DNA from: JAHEEM01 sp036396795
Lineage (GTDB): Bacteria > Pseudomonadota > Gammaproteobacteria > Steroidobacterales > Rariloculaceae
Assembly (NCBI GenBank): GCA_036396795.1
Contig: DASWKF010000039.1
Location: 80,972 to 144,971 of the forward strand
DNA: 64,000 nucleotides
Direction of reading: 5' to 3'
The stretch's first letter is position 1. The number at the start of each line of letters is the position of its first letter. Position numbers and translations under genes: made by a program. Positions 1 to 7,354 of the stretch are shown here, piece after piece. The notes beneath the pieces were generated by a model. That model ran no database searches. It was given only the letters and a program-made list of their open reading frames with translations, and was not told the origin of the DNA.

Positions 1-798
1 GATCACGTCGGCGGCGCCTGGCGCCTGCCCGAGCTGCCGGTGCGCAACTACCGCCAGCTCATCGATCACGGCCCGTATACGACGGAGCTGCAGCCGCAGC
101 AGCGCGCGTCGTTCGAGCGCTATCTCGCACTGCGCAGCATCTCGAAGGCGCGGCGTGCGGTGCCCGGCGAGACGCTCTCGTTCGGTGCCGTCGACGTGCA
201 CGTCGTCGCTTCGTCGGGCGAGCAGCTCGCCTCCCCTCTGCCGGGCGGCGGCGAGCCGAATCCGCTGTGCCGCAACCACGTGCCGAAAACCGATCTGCGC
301 GCCGTCGAGAACGACGAGGTCGTGTCGATCGTCGTCCGTTACGGCGACTTTGCGTTCCTCGAGCTCGGCGATCTGATCTGGAACGACGAGCAGCGGCTCG
401 TCTGCCCGGACAACCTGCTCGGCACGGCCGACGTCTACCATACCTCGGGACACGCCGCAGAGTGGGGCTCGAATCCCGTGATGGTGCATGCGGTCCGCCC
501 GCGCGTCGCCGTCATGAACAACGCCGCGGTCAAGGGCGGCCACGTTGACACGTTCGCGACGCTGCGCGGCTCGCCGCGCCTCGAGGACGTCTGGCAGATC
601 CATTACTCGACGGAGTTCGCAGCCACGCTCGACAACTCGCCGGAGGACTTCATCGCCAACCTCGACGGCGCCGACGGGCACGCAGGCCACTACATCAAGT
701 TCTCCGCACGCGCCGACGGGAGCTTCACGGTCACGAACGGCCGCAACGGCTTCACGATGGACTATCCAGCGGTCTCGACGCGAGCCGCTGTGCGCTAG
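1..798 (+). CDS. MBL-fold metallo-hydrolase, C-terminal part (5' end outside window)
   Basis: The frame is open from base 1 and ends with TAG at 798, giving 265 residues of a gene that began upstream; the GTG at 40 is internal rather than a convincing start. The segment around residues 100-180 has the ComEC/Rec2-like metallo-beta-lactamase layout: a strand (VSIVVRYGDFAFLELGD) giving the late metal Asp, then a YHTSGHA turn in place of the HHGS-type motif, then a strand ending VAVMNNAA. The N-terminal HxHxDH motif must lie upstream of the window. The C-terminal 70 residues look like an added domain. Substrate unknown. The fold assignment is from pattern recognition only, and Zn ligands cannot be checked because half of the protein is missing. 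Confidence 0.6.
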   Translation, partial: DHVGGAWRLPELPVRNYRQLIDHGPYTTELQPQQRASFERYLALRSISKARRAVPGETLSFGAVDVHVVASSGEQLASPLPGGGEPNPLCRNHVPKTDLRAVENDEVVSIVVRYGDFAFLELGDLIWNDEQRLVCPDNLLGTADVYHTSGHAAEWGSNPVMVHAVRPRVAVMNNAAVKGGHVDTFATLRGSPRLEDVWQIHYSTEFAATLDNSPEDFIANLDGADGHAGHYIKFSARADGSFTVTNGRNGFTMDYPAVSTRAAVR

Positions 799-848
799 CG
801 CTGCGGGCCGCTTTGCGAACCCACAATTCCACACGGGGGGTCGACGTC

Positions 849-2009
849 ATGACGAGATTACTTCAGAACATCACGGTCCTGTCGCTGCTCATCATCGTCA
901 CAATCGCGTGCAGCCGCGGCGGCGCGGACGGCGCCGGCATGCGCGCGAGCGCAACCGTGAGCGAGATTCCGCAGTTCCGCGCCGAGGGGGCCTGGCCGAG
1001 GCTGCCGAGCCGGTGGGTCATGGCGATCGTGTCGAGCACGTGGATCGACGATCAGGATCATCTCTGGGTGCTGCAGCGCCCCGGCACGCTCGGCGACGAC
1101 GAGAGAGCGCGCGCGGCGCCGCCGGTGCTCGAGTTCGACGCCGACGGCAACTTCGTCCAGGGCTGGGGCGGGCCCGCGGCCGGCTACGACTGGCCGGAGA
1201 CCGAGCACGGCATCCACGTCGATCCGCAGGGCTTCGTCTGGGTCGGCGGCAACGGCGACGAGGACCAGATCCTGAAGTTCACGCGCGCCGGCGAGTTCGT
1301 CATGCAGATCGGCAAGGGCGGCTTGCCGAAGAGCAACGCCGACACCGCGAACCTCTGGCGGCCCGCGGACATGTTCGTGCACGCGCGGACGAACGAGCTC
1401 TTCGTCGCCGACGGCTACGGCAATCGGCGCGTCATCGTGTTCGACGCCGACACCGGCGCGTTCAAGCGCCTATGGGGCGCGTTCGGCAATCCGCCCGAGG
1501 ACGATCCCGCGCTCGGCTCCGGCGAGCCGCTCGGTCCCGACGGTGCAGCGCAGTTCATGCCGCCCGTGCACGCCGTCAGGGTCTCGGCCGACGATCTCGT
1601 CTACGTCGCCGACCGCGGTGGCCGGCGCGTGCAGATCTTTACGATCGAAGGCAACTACGTCGAGCAGCTTTTCATCGGCCGCGAATGCCACGCGCCGGAT
1701 TGCGGCAACGGCCAGACCGCCGCGGGTCTCGCATTCTCATCCGATGCCGAGCAACGCTATCTCTATGTCGCGAACCGCAGCCAGGCGCAGATCATGGTGT
1801 TCGATCGCAGGACGCTCGCGTATCTCGATTCGTTCGGCTCGTGGGGCTCGGATCCGGGACAGTTCGGCACGCTGCATCATCTGTCGGTCGACTCGCAGGG
1901 CAACCTCTACACGGCCGAGGTCACGCCGCTGACGCCCGCGAACCGGCGCGTGCAGAAATTCACGTTGGCGGGCTACGCGCCGCTGCCGGTCGTCCACAAG
2001 ACGATGTAA
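849..2009 (+). CDS. NHL-repeat six-bladed beta-propeller lipoprotein
   Basis: 386 residues from ATG 849; a longer frame from 813 exists but would put 12 residues before the signal peptide. The N-terminus MTRLLQNITVLSLLIIVTIAC is a hydrophobic signal ending in a lipobox-like Cys, so export and lipid anchoring are likely. The rest contains repeated NHL-type blades: phrases such as VLEFDADGNFVQGWG, LFVADGYGNRRVIVFD, VYVADRGGRRVQIF and VDSQGNLYTAEV, each with a hydrophobic strand and a D/N-G turn. This is the propeller family that includes peptidyl-amidating lyase-like proteins, but no catalytic site can be named. It resembles the propeller at 16901. A hairpin at 2011-2028 follows. Role unknown, possibly an extracytoplasmic ligand-binding or lyase domain. 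Confidence 0.72.
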   Translation: MTRLLQNITVLSLLIIVTIACSRGGADGAGMRASATVSEIPQFRAEGAWPRLPSRWVMAIVSSTWIDDQDHLWVLQRPGTLGDDERARAAPPVLEFDADGNFVQGWGGPAAGYDWPETEHGIHVDPQGFVWVGGNGDEDQILKFTRAGEFVMQIGKGGLPKSNADTANLWRPADMFVHARTNELFVADGYGNRRVIVFDADTGAFKRLWGAFGNPPEDDPALGSGEPLGPDGAAQFMPPVHAVRVSADDLVYVADRGGRRVQIFTIEGNYVEQLFIGRECHAPDCGNGQTAAGLAFSSDAEQRYLYVANRSQAQIMVFDRRTLAYLDSFGSWGSDPGQFGTLHHLSVDSQGNLYTAEVTPLTPANRRVQKFTLAGYAPLPVVHKTM

Positions 2010-2010
2010 C

Positions 2011-2028
2011 GCCCGCCTTGCGGCGGGC
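2011..2028. terminator. GC hairpin between convergent genes
   Basis: GCCCGCC, loop TTGC, GGCGGGC: a perfect 7-bp stem in the 22 bp between the stops of the convergent genes ending at 2009 and 2032. There is no T-run on either side, so it is at best a weak bidirectional terminator. Confidence 0.45.
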
Positions 2029-2031
2029 ACG

Positions 2032-2916
2032 TCAGCCGTTCGCGGGCCGGTGCGCGCGCAGGAACGAGCGGATCTGGCGCACGGCCAGCGGGATCCGCTC
2101 CGGCGGCTCCTTCCACGGGAACAGGCTGACCTCGGCCTGCGGCGCGAGCATCGCCGCCTCCATCGCGACCTCATACGGATGCGCCGGGATGTCGTCGGGC
2201 AGAATCAGCACGGGCGTCTGACACCGGCGCACGAAATCGCGCGAAACCGTGAACACGAAATCCGCGTTCGTCCGGTACATGCTCGTCAGGAAGCGATCGA
2301 CCATCTCGATCGTGACGTCGGGCCGCCGCTCGACGAGCGCCGGCCCCCAGCCGTTCATGTTGCCCTCGTAGAAATAATCGGGCAGCTCCGGACGGAAGCC
2401 ACTCGGCTGCGCGAGCACGGCCGCGACGACGCGATCGGGCGCGCGCTCGAGGATATTCCAGATGAACGGGCCGCCGATGCAAAAACCCAGCACCATGAAC
2501 CTGTCGATGCCGAGGTGATCCATCAGGCCGACGTGATCGTCGGTATGCGAATCCCACGGCCGGTCGACCTCGAGCGGGCCCGTCGACTCACCTTCGATCG
2601 CATTGCGCAGGTCCATCGACACGCAGCGGAACTCGTTGCCGAACTCGGCGATCGGATTGAACGGCGAGCGCTCGGTCAGATTGGCCATGACCGAGTTGAG
2701 CCCGCCGCCAGCGATCAGCAACAGCGGAAACCCTGAGCCGTTGACCTGATAACGGATGCGAACGTCGCCTCTCTCGTAAAACGGCATTGGCTTCCCTCCC
2801 GACCGGCTCCCCTGCTGCGCGAACGCGCGCGGGGCCGCGGCGACGGCTGCCGCGGCGGCACCCGTCGCCAGCAGGGCGCGCCGAGTCGAATCGACTTTGG
2901 GTTCTCGTTCCGACAT
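2032..2916 (-). CDS. Tat-exported alpha/beta hydrolase with Cys nucleophile
   Basis: 294 residues from ATG 2916 (longer in-frame starts up to 3093 lack the signal context). Residues 9-35 form a Tat signal: STRRALLATG, an Ala-rich core and AFAQQ. The hydrolase core follows, with the oxyanion region LLLIAGGG and a nucleophile elbow GFCIGG. A Cys sits where most alpha/beta hydrolases carry Ser, as in dienelactone hydrolases. After the acid-bearing strand (LILPDDIPAHPYE) the C-terminal segment reads LFPWKEP, with no His at the usual catalytic place, so the triad is not obviously complete. The substrate is unknown. It converges with the NHL lipoprotein and diverges from the sugar porter. Confidence 0.7.
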   Translation of the reverse strand: MSEREPKVDSTRRALLATGAAAAAVAAAPRAFAQQGSRSGGKPMPFYERGDVRIRYQVNGSGFPLLLIAGGGLNSVMANLTERSPFNPIAEFGNEFRCVSMDLRNAIEGESTGPLEVDRPWDSHTDDHVGLMDHLGIDRFMVLGFCIGGPFIWNILERAPDRVVAAVLAQPSGFRPELPDYFYEGNMNGWGPALVERRPDVTIEMVDRFLTSMYRTNADFVFTVSRDFVRRCQTPVLILPDDIPAHPYEVAMEAAMLAPQAEVSLFPWKEPPERIPLAVRQIRSFLRAHRPANG

Positions 2917-3110
2917 GGGATTCTTCTTGTGGTTACGCTGACCCAGCCTGCTACCGCGCGGCAGCCGAGTCAAGCGAGGGCCGACGACGGACTTGCCGAT
3001 GCGGCAACATCGCGCAAAATCGCTTACGCTCATCGCGTTCGGCAGACGGCCGCGGTCGGGAGCTCGTCTGACCGGCGCGAGAACTCCAGCCAAGAAAGAG
3101 CAGCGCCCTT

Positions 3111-4535
3111 GTGAGCACCACTGAGCAGCCTCGAGCGGACGAGACCCGCAGAACGTTTTACGTCATTCTGATCTCGTGCATCGCGACGATCGGCGGTTTC
3201 CTGTTCGGCTACGACTCCGGCGTCATCAACGGCACGGTCGAAGGCCTGCAGACGACATTCGACTCCGACAGCGTCGGCACGGGCTTCAACGTCGCCTCGA
3301 TGCTGCTCGGCTGCGCGGCTGGCGCGTTCTTCGCCGGCCGGCTCGCCGACCGGCACGGACGGCGGTTCATCCTGCGCGTCGCGGCCGTGTTCTTCATCGT
3401 CAGCGCCTTGGGCTCCGGCATCGCCGATACGTCGGCCGAGTTCGTGTTCTACCGCGTGCTCGGCGGGCTCGCGCTCGGCGCCTCGAGCATCCTGACCCCC
3501 GCTTACATTTCCGAGGTCACGCCGGCGCGCTATCGCGGCAGGCTCGCCACGGTCCAGCAGGTCGCGATCATCTCGGGGCTCTTCATGGCGTTTCTGTCGA
3601 ACTACCTGATCGCGATCACGGCCGGGTCCTCGGTCGCGACATTCTGGCTCGGCTACGAGGCCTGGCGGTGGATGTTCTGGGTCGAGGTATTGCCGGCGAC
3701 GATCTTCCTGGTCGCGCTCGCGCTGATCCCGGAGAGTCCGCGCTACCTCGTGCTCGTGCGCCGCCGCGAGCTCGCGATCGAGGTGCTCACGTCGCTCGGC
3801 GGGCGCGCGGTCGCGATCCGCAAGGTCGAGGAGATCGATGCGTCGCTCGCCGAGGACCGGCACCGGCCGCGCTTCGCGGATCTACGCGACCGGACCACCG
3901 GCGGGCTGCGCCGAATCGTCTGGGTCGGTCTGGGTCTCGCGACGCTGCAGCAGCTCGTCGGCATCAACGTCGTGTTCTACTACGGCGCCGTGCTCTGGCA
4001 ATCGGTCGGCTTCACCGAAGGCGATGCGCTCGCGATCAACATTCTGAGCGGCGCGCTCAGCATCGGCGCCGTTGCGATCACGATCCTGTTGATCGACCGC
4101 ATCGGCCGCAAGCCGATCCTGCTCGTGGGCTCGATCGGCATGGCGCTGAGCCTCGCGTTGCTGACCTACACGTTCACGACGGCGACGACGGGCCCGACGG
4201 GCGGGCTCGCGCTCGAGGGCGGCTACGGGCCGCTCGCGCTGATCGCCGCGAACGTCTACGTCGTGTTCTTCAACTTCTCGTGGGGCCCGGTCATGTGGGT
4301 CATGCTCGGCGAGATGTTCCCGAACCAAATCCGCGGCTCCGGGCTCGCCGTCAGCGGTCTCGCGCAATGGCTCGCGAATTTCGCGATCACGATGACGTTC
4401 CCGATCATGCTTTCCGGCATCGGACTCGCCGGCGCCTACGGCTTCTATACGCTCTGCGCAGTGCTGTCGATCGCGTTCGTCGTCGCGATGGTGCACGAGA
4501 CGCGCGGACTCGAGCTCGAGGAGATGCGCGGATGA
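3111..4535 (+). CDS. Sugar porter family MFS transporter
   Basis: 474 residues, GTG start at 3111 with a purine-rich AAGAAAGAG about 10 bases upstream. Family marks are clear and in the right order: GGFLFGYDSGVINGT in TM1, GRLADRHGRR in the loop between TM2 and TM3, ALGASSILTPAYISEVTPARYRG in TM4-5, PESPRYLV before the central loop, QQLVGINVVFYYG in TM7, and DRIGRKPILL in the second-half loop. About 12 membrane segments. By family it is a proton-sugar symporter (XylE/GalP/AraE type); the exact sugar cannot be read from sequence. The stop overlaps an ATG (ATGA) opening a 17-codon frame that ends at 4585 and itself overlaps the pseudogene start at 4582. Confidence 0.9.
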   Translation: MSTTEQPRADETRRTFYVILISCIATIGGFLFGYDSGVINGTVEGLQTTFDSDSVGTGFNVASMLLGCAAGAFFAGRLADRHGRRFILRVAAVFFIVSALGSGIADTSAEFVFYRVLGGLALGASSILTPAYISEVTPARYRGRLATVQQVAIISGLFMAFLSNYLIAITAGSSVATFWLGYEAWRWMFWVEVLPATIFLVALALIPESPRYLVLVRRRELAIEVLTSLGGRAVAIRKVEEIDASLAEDRHRPRFADLRDRTTGGLRRIVWVGLGLATLQQLVGINVVFYYGAVLWQSVGFTEGDALAINILSGALSIGAVAITILLIDRIGRKPILLVGSIGMALSLALLTYTFTTATTGPTGGLALEGGYGPLALIAANVYVVFFNFSWGPVMWVMLGEMFPNQIRGSGLAVSGLAQWLANFAITMTFPIMLSGIGLAGAYGFYTLCAVLSIAFVVAMVHETRGLELEEMRG

Positions 4536-4581
4536 AGACAGAGGAACAGAATTCGCCCGAGACCAACGTAAAGGTAGCGGC

Positions 4582-4763
4582 ATGACGCAAGCTCACAGCA
4601 CCGATGCCCGGGCCTCACGCTCAGTGGAGCCGGCGCGGCCGCCATCGAGCGTTTCGACGCCGTGATCGACGATCTCTACTACTACCGCCTGGGCGTTCAG
4701 GATCGCCTGGACGCGCTGTTGCAGCAGTTTCCGGAGTTCGTGCTGGCTCACGTGCTCAAGGGC
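4582..4763 (+). pseudogene. N-terminal remnant of a TPR38-like protein
   Basis: The reading starts MTQAHSTDAR from ATG 4582, then must shift by one base near 4610 to continue GLTLSGAGAAAIERFDAVID and on to LLQQFPEFVLAHVLKG. That order (short leader, LSGA, FDxAxD, DPxFVLAHxLKG) is what I recognise from the N-terminus of TPR38-like tetratricopeptide proteins. After AHVLKG the homology stops and a fragment of a different family begins in the same frame. With a frameshift and about 60 of several hundred residues left, it cannot be functional. Its ATG overlaps the stop of a 17-codon frame after the sugar porter, as if it was once the last gene of that operon. Confidence 0.45.
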
Positions 4764-4877
4764 TCGTGGACCAAGGGAGGACGACCCCGGACGGTGCCAA
4801 TCACAACGCCAGAACAGAGGGCCGTGCTCGATGCCGCCCACCGGCTGGCCGGAAGCGGATCGCTCATCCCGGCGCAG
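4764..4877 (+). pseudogene. Tyrosine-integrase fragment
   Basis: In frame with the end of the TPR remnant the translation reads TKGGRPRTVPITTPEQRAVL and then ends LAGSGSLIP. TKGGRPRxVPI..xxQRxxLD...GxGSLIP is the stretch before the catalytic core seen in the integrase-domain family of phage-type tyrosine recombinases. Only about 36 residues survive, and no catalytic R-H-R-Y residue is included. It is followed, overlapping by a few bases in another frame, by a serine-recombinase tail. Identification is from memory of the family and is moderate. Confidence 0.45.
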
Positions 4878-5289
4878 ACGTTGAGCAGTTTCTGGACCGG
4901 ATCGCGCAGGCGCAGTTGCCCTCTGTCATCACGGCTTACGAGAACCGGTCCGCCGGCTCGAAGAGCGGAAGATCGAGCTCAACGAAAGGATCGCCAATTG
5001 TGGCCGTCCGCTGCGCGGCTTCGACGAGACACTTAGAACTTCGCTCGACTTCCTGGCAAACCCTTGCAATCTCTGGGCTCGCCTTGAGCACAAGAAAGCC
5101 GTACTGAAACTCGCGTTCGCCGACCGGCTCGCCTATGTCCGGAACGAAGGATTTAGAACTCCGAACCTCGCCTTACCTTTCAAGGTCTTAGCGAACCTCA
5201 AACAATTCAAAAGCAAGATGGCGCGCCCGGAGAGATTCGAACTCCCGACTTCCGGCTGCTTAGGCCGGCCCACGTTTGAGCCTAAGTAG
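4871..5289 (+). pseudogene. C-terminal remnant of a large serine site-specific recombinase
   Basis: Two frames join up. First comes ADVEQFLDRIAQAQLPSVIT ending AYENR (to about 4950). After a one-base shift, from 4954, comes LEERKIELNERIANCGRPLR, then FDETLRTSLDFLANPCNLW, AVLKLAFADRLAYVRNEGFR and TPNLALPFKVL. This is the typical C-terminus of proteobacterial recombinases of the resolvase/invertase class with the RTALDFLANPWKLW...KLAFADRLAY..NEGFRTP signature. The N-terminal catalytic domain is absent. The last residues, MARPERFELPTSGC, are antisense reading of a tRNA 3' half at 5219-5268. This is how such recombinases end when their own attachment site is that tRNA. Confidence 0.75.
5219..5268 (-). 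other. 3' half of a tRNA (probable attachment-site remnant)
   Basis: On the minus strand the order is: anticodon stem-loop CCGGC-CTAAGCA-GCCGG (perfect 5-bp stem, 7-base loop), variable AAGTC, T-arm GGGAG-TTCGAAT-CTCTC, acceptor strand CGGGCGC, then G and CCA. The D-arm and the 5' acceptor strand (expected GCGCCCG) are not found in the next 80 bases, so only the 3' half is present. The T-arm and acceptor sequence match what I know of proteobacterial tRNA-Arg genes, but the loop is altered and the isotype is uncertain. A 3' tRNA half beside a recombinase tail is what integration into a tRNA gene leaves behind. Confidence 0.6.
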
Positions 5290-5574
5290 CTGAATACTCT
5301 GGCCATACGTCACGCTGAGTGTGGAAAAGAACTTCCGACAACGCTCCGGAACCCCGCACCATTCCTCGAGCCGGTTCTGAGTTTCCCACAGTCGATCCCG
5401 CGCCACGTCGACGCCCTCGAGCGCGTGCGTGCGCGGGTCGAGGCGGCGCGCAGCAGGCGCTCGGCGAGATCACCGGAGAGTTCACGAGCGACGACCTGCT
5501 CGGGGGGATCTTCGAGAGCTTCTGCATCGGCAAATAGGAAAGATTCCAGCCCCGGCGAGGAGCGACGGCGCCGA

Positions 5575-6897
5575 TCAATGGCGGGCGAGCCCTTTGACGA
5601 GCATCCTCGTCGCCGACTCGATCTTTTTCGAGGCCCAAAGCAGGCAAGGCCGCGGATCCTCAAGCAGGTAGCGAAAAGACGGGTGAAACACGCGGCGTCG
5701 GGCGCCGAAGTACTCTCTCCGGTAGGCGCGCAGGCGGGCGCCGATCCCCGGCGGCGCGCTGTCGGGATCGAGGCTCGCCTTGCGCAGCACGTGCCTGCGG
5801 TATCCGAACACCGCGCCCTCGACCAGCCCCGCGAGGAAATTCGTGACGTCAGCTATCGGCTCCAGGAGCAGGCTGTCAAGCGGGTAATCTTCTCCGGGCA
5901 CGATGGGCTCGGGCGATTCGCCCCGCGCGATCCGGAGGCAGAGCAGCGGCTCGTTGATGCCGAGCTCGGTTCGCGTCCAGAGATATTGGCCCAGGCGGGG
6001 ATTGACCTCCATGAGCTTCGGTTGCCCGTCGCGCGCGTCCGTCTTGGTCTGAACGGTCGCGCCGCCCCACCAGCCGAGATGGGCGAGCAGACGAACGGCC
6101 TCGGCGGAGTACGGCGCGTGAGCTTGCGAGACCGCGGAGCCGGCCGTGTTGCGCACGATCCTTCCGTAGGTTCGCAACACCTTGGGCGTGAAAACGGACA
6201 CGGGCCGGCCCGCTTTATCGAGGACGATATAGAAGTTCTGTATCCGGTTGCCCGGCACGTATTCCTGAATCATCGGCGCGCCGTAGCGCTGCGCGACTGC
6301 CTCGGCGGCCGCAGCGAGCTTGGTCGCGCTCGTCTCTATCCGCATGCCGCGGCTGCCGTTCGTGAAGCGCGGCCTGATCATCCACGGAGACGTCGTCTCG
6401 ACAAGAAACGCTTCCAGGCTCTCTGCGTTCTCGTACAGACAGCTCGCCGGCACCGGGAAGCCGACCTCCCGCGCGCATCGCACCGTGTCGTACTTGTCGA
6501 GCGGCTTGATGACGGCGTCGTAGTCCGGCACGGGTATCAGGACTCCGTGGGAAGCGAACAGCGGCTTGTTCTTGGCGAGCACGTAGACCCAGGGATCGTT
6601 CGAAGGAAAGATCGTGTCGATTCGATCCCGCTCGCAGATGCGCAGCATCTCGTCCACGAACGCCTGCTCCCGGGCCGTATTGGTCGGCTGAATTCTTCCG
6701 GCCTGCCAGTCCGCTTCCGGGTGAGGCACGCGGCAGCGGCGGTCCACGAGCCGGGAATAGGCCGCATGGCAAGTTGGCCAGAAGCCCATCGCGGGAGGGC
6801 CGGACATCGTCACCGTGACCCAGTCGGCGAACGGCCGCAGCGCCCGAAGAATGAAATAGGCTTGGGAGCAACGTGCGTTCGTGATCAGCAGGCGCAT
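5575..6897 (-). CDS. ATP-grasp domain protein (carbamoyl-phosphate-synthase-like)
   Basis: 440 residues from ATG 6897, chosen because the Rossmann-like first strand MRLLITNAR then begins at residue 1; a frame from 6939 adds 14 residues without merit. It has a pre-ATP-grasp domain, the lid/strand region WMIRPRFTNGSRGM, then PMIQEYVPG and the metal-binding end LMEVNPRLGQYLWT (E..N), typical of CPSase large-subunit-like ligases. The C-terminal 100 residues are basic and aromatic and may contact a membrane or acceptor. It is probably an amino-acid or carboxylate ligase acting on cell-surface or secondary metabolism. It stands alone with no pathway partners, next to mobile-element debris. No clear Shine-Dalgarno site. 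Confidence 0.72.
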   Translation of the reverse strand: MRLLITNARCSQAYFILRALRPFADWVTVTMSGPPAMGFWPTCHAAYSRLVDRRCRVPHPEADWQAGRIQPTNTAREQAFVDEMLRICERDRIDTIFPSNDPWVYVLAKNKPLFASHGVLIPVPDYDAVIKPLDKYDTVRCAREVGFPVPASCLYENAESLEAFLVETTSPWMIRPRFTNGSRGMRIETSATKLAAAAEAVAQRYGAPMIQEYVPGNRIQNFYIVLDKAGRPVSVFTPKVLRTYGRIVRNTAGSAVSQAHAPYSAEAVRLLAHLGWWGGATVQTKTDARDGQPKLMEVNPRLGQYLWTRTELGINEPLLCLRIARGESPEPIVPGEDYPLDSLLLEPIADVTNFLAGLVEGAVFGYRRHVLRKASLDPDSAPPGIGARLRAYRREYFGARRRVFHPSFRYLLEDPRPCLLWASKKIESATRMLVKGLARH

Positions 6898-7083
6898 GCC
6901 GAATTGTGCCACGGGCCCGACACCGGCGGCGCGGTGCATCGGGGAAACGGCACGGCGCCCCCTGGCTGTGTGGAACGTTTGCCTTGAACGGGCCGCCTGC
7001 TTCCAGGACTCATCTGGCCAGGTAAGGTAGCCATCTACAAAGAAAGTTCGAAAGAACTATCGCGATGACTGCGCCCCAGTTCC

Positions 7084-7354
7084 CTAATGGAGCAAAGTCA
7101 CCAGCTCATCAGCGATCTCGGCAGCGCTCTTGAGTGAGGTATTGAGGGCAACTTTGTCGGCCAACGGGGCACTGTAGCGCCCCACTTCGTCCTTTCGAGA
7201 CCTTGTGCCAGATCGGAAGTATGCGCATTTCGCCGCTCGTTTCGAGCTGTTCGATAGCAGCAGGGCTCGAACGCGGCGTCAATACTGACTGAGCGCGCAG
7301 GCCTGCCAGTTCCTTTGACAGGCGGTTGATTTGATTCTGGTGCGGCGAACTCAC
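7084..7354 (-). pseudogene. Decayed TIR-domain protein gene
   Basis: The frame begins MSSPHQNQINRLSKELAGLR at 7354, overlapping the fic stop by 4 bases (ATGA). This matches the short coiled-coil start of a bacterial TIR family. The middle is gone. The TIR tail reappears as GEMRILPIWHKVSK, and after removing one inserted G (near 7195) it continues DEVGRYSAPLADKVALNTSL and ends AEIADELVTLLH with TAG at 7084. ILPIWHxVxKDEV..YSP.LADK.A.NT is the last part of TIR domains of this type. So there is a large internal deletion plus a one-base frameshift. Bacterial TIR proteins are often NAD-consuming defence effectors; this one cannot work. It probably formed an operon with fic. Confidence 0.55.

Noticed and set aside
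545..2221. 558-codon open frame overlapping the NHL lipoprotein
   Set aside because: Arg/Ala-rich, low-complexity translation typical of the wrong frame in GC-rich DNA; the lipoprotein frame has clear NHL motifs.
4532..4585. 17-codon frame MKTEEQNSPETNVKVAA
   Set aside because: ATGA overlaps at both ends make it tempting as a small operon gene, but it is too short to support without other evidence.
5219..5300. Complete tRNA gene
   Set aside because: T-arm, variable loop, anticodon stem and CCA end are present, but no D-arm or complementary 5' acceptor strand could be found.
5425..6987. 520-codon plus-strand frame opposite the ATP-grasp gene
   Set aside because: Antisense shadow with biased composition; the minus strand encodes recognisable ATP-grasp motifs.
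7044..7058. AGTTC-GAAA-GAACT small hairpin after the TIR remnant
   Set aside because: Only a 5-bp stem with no T-run; too weak to call a terminator.
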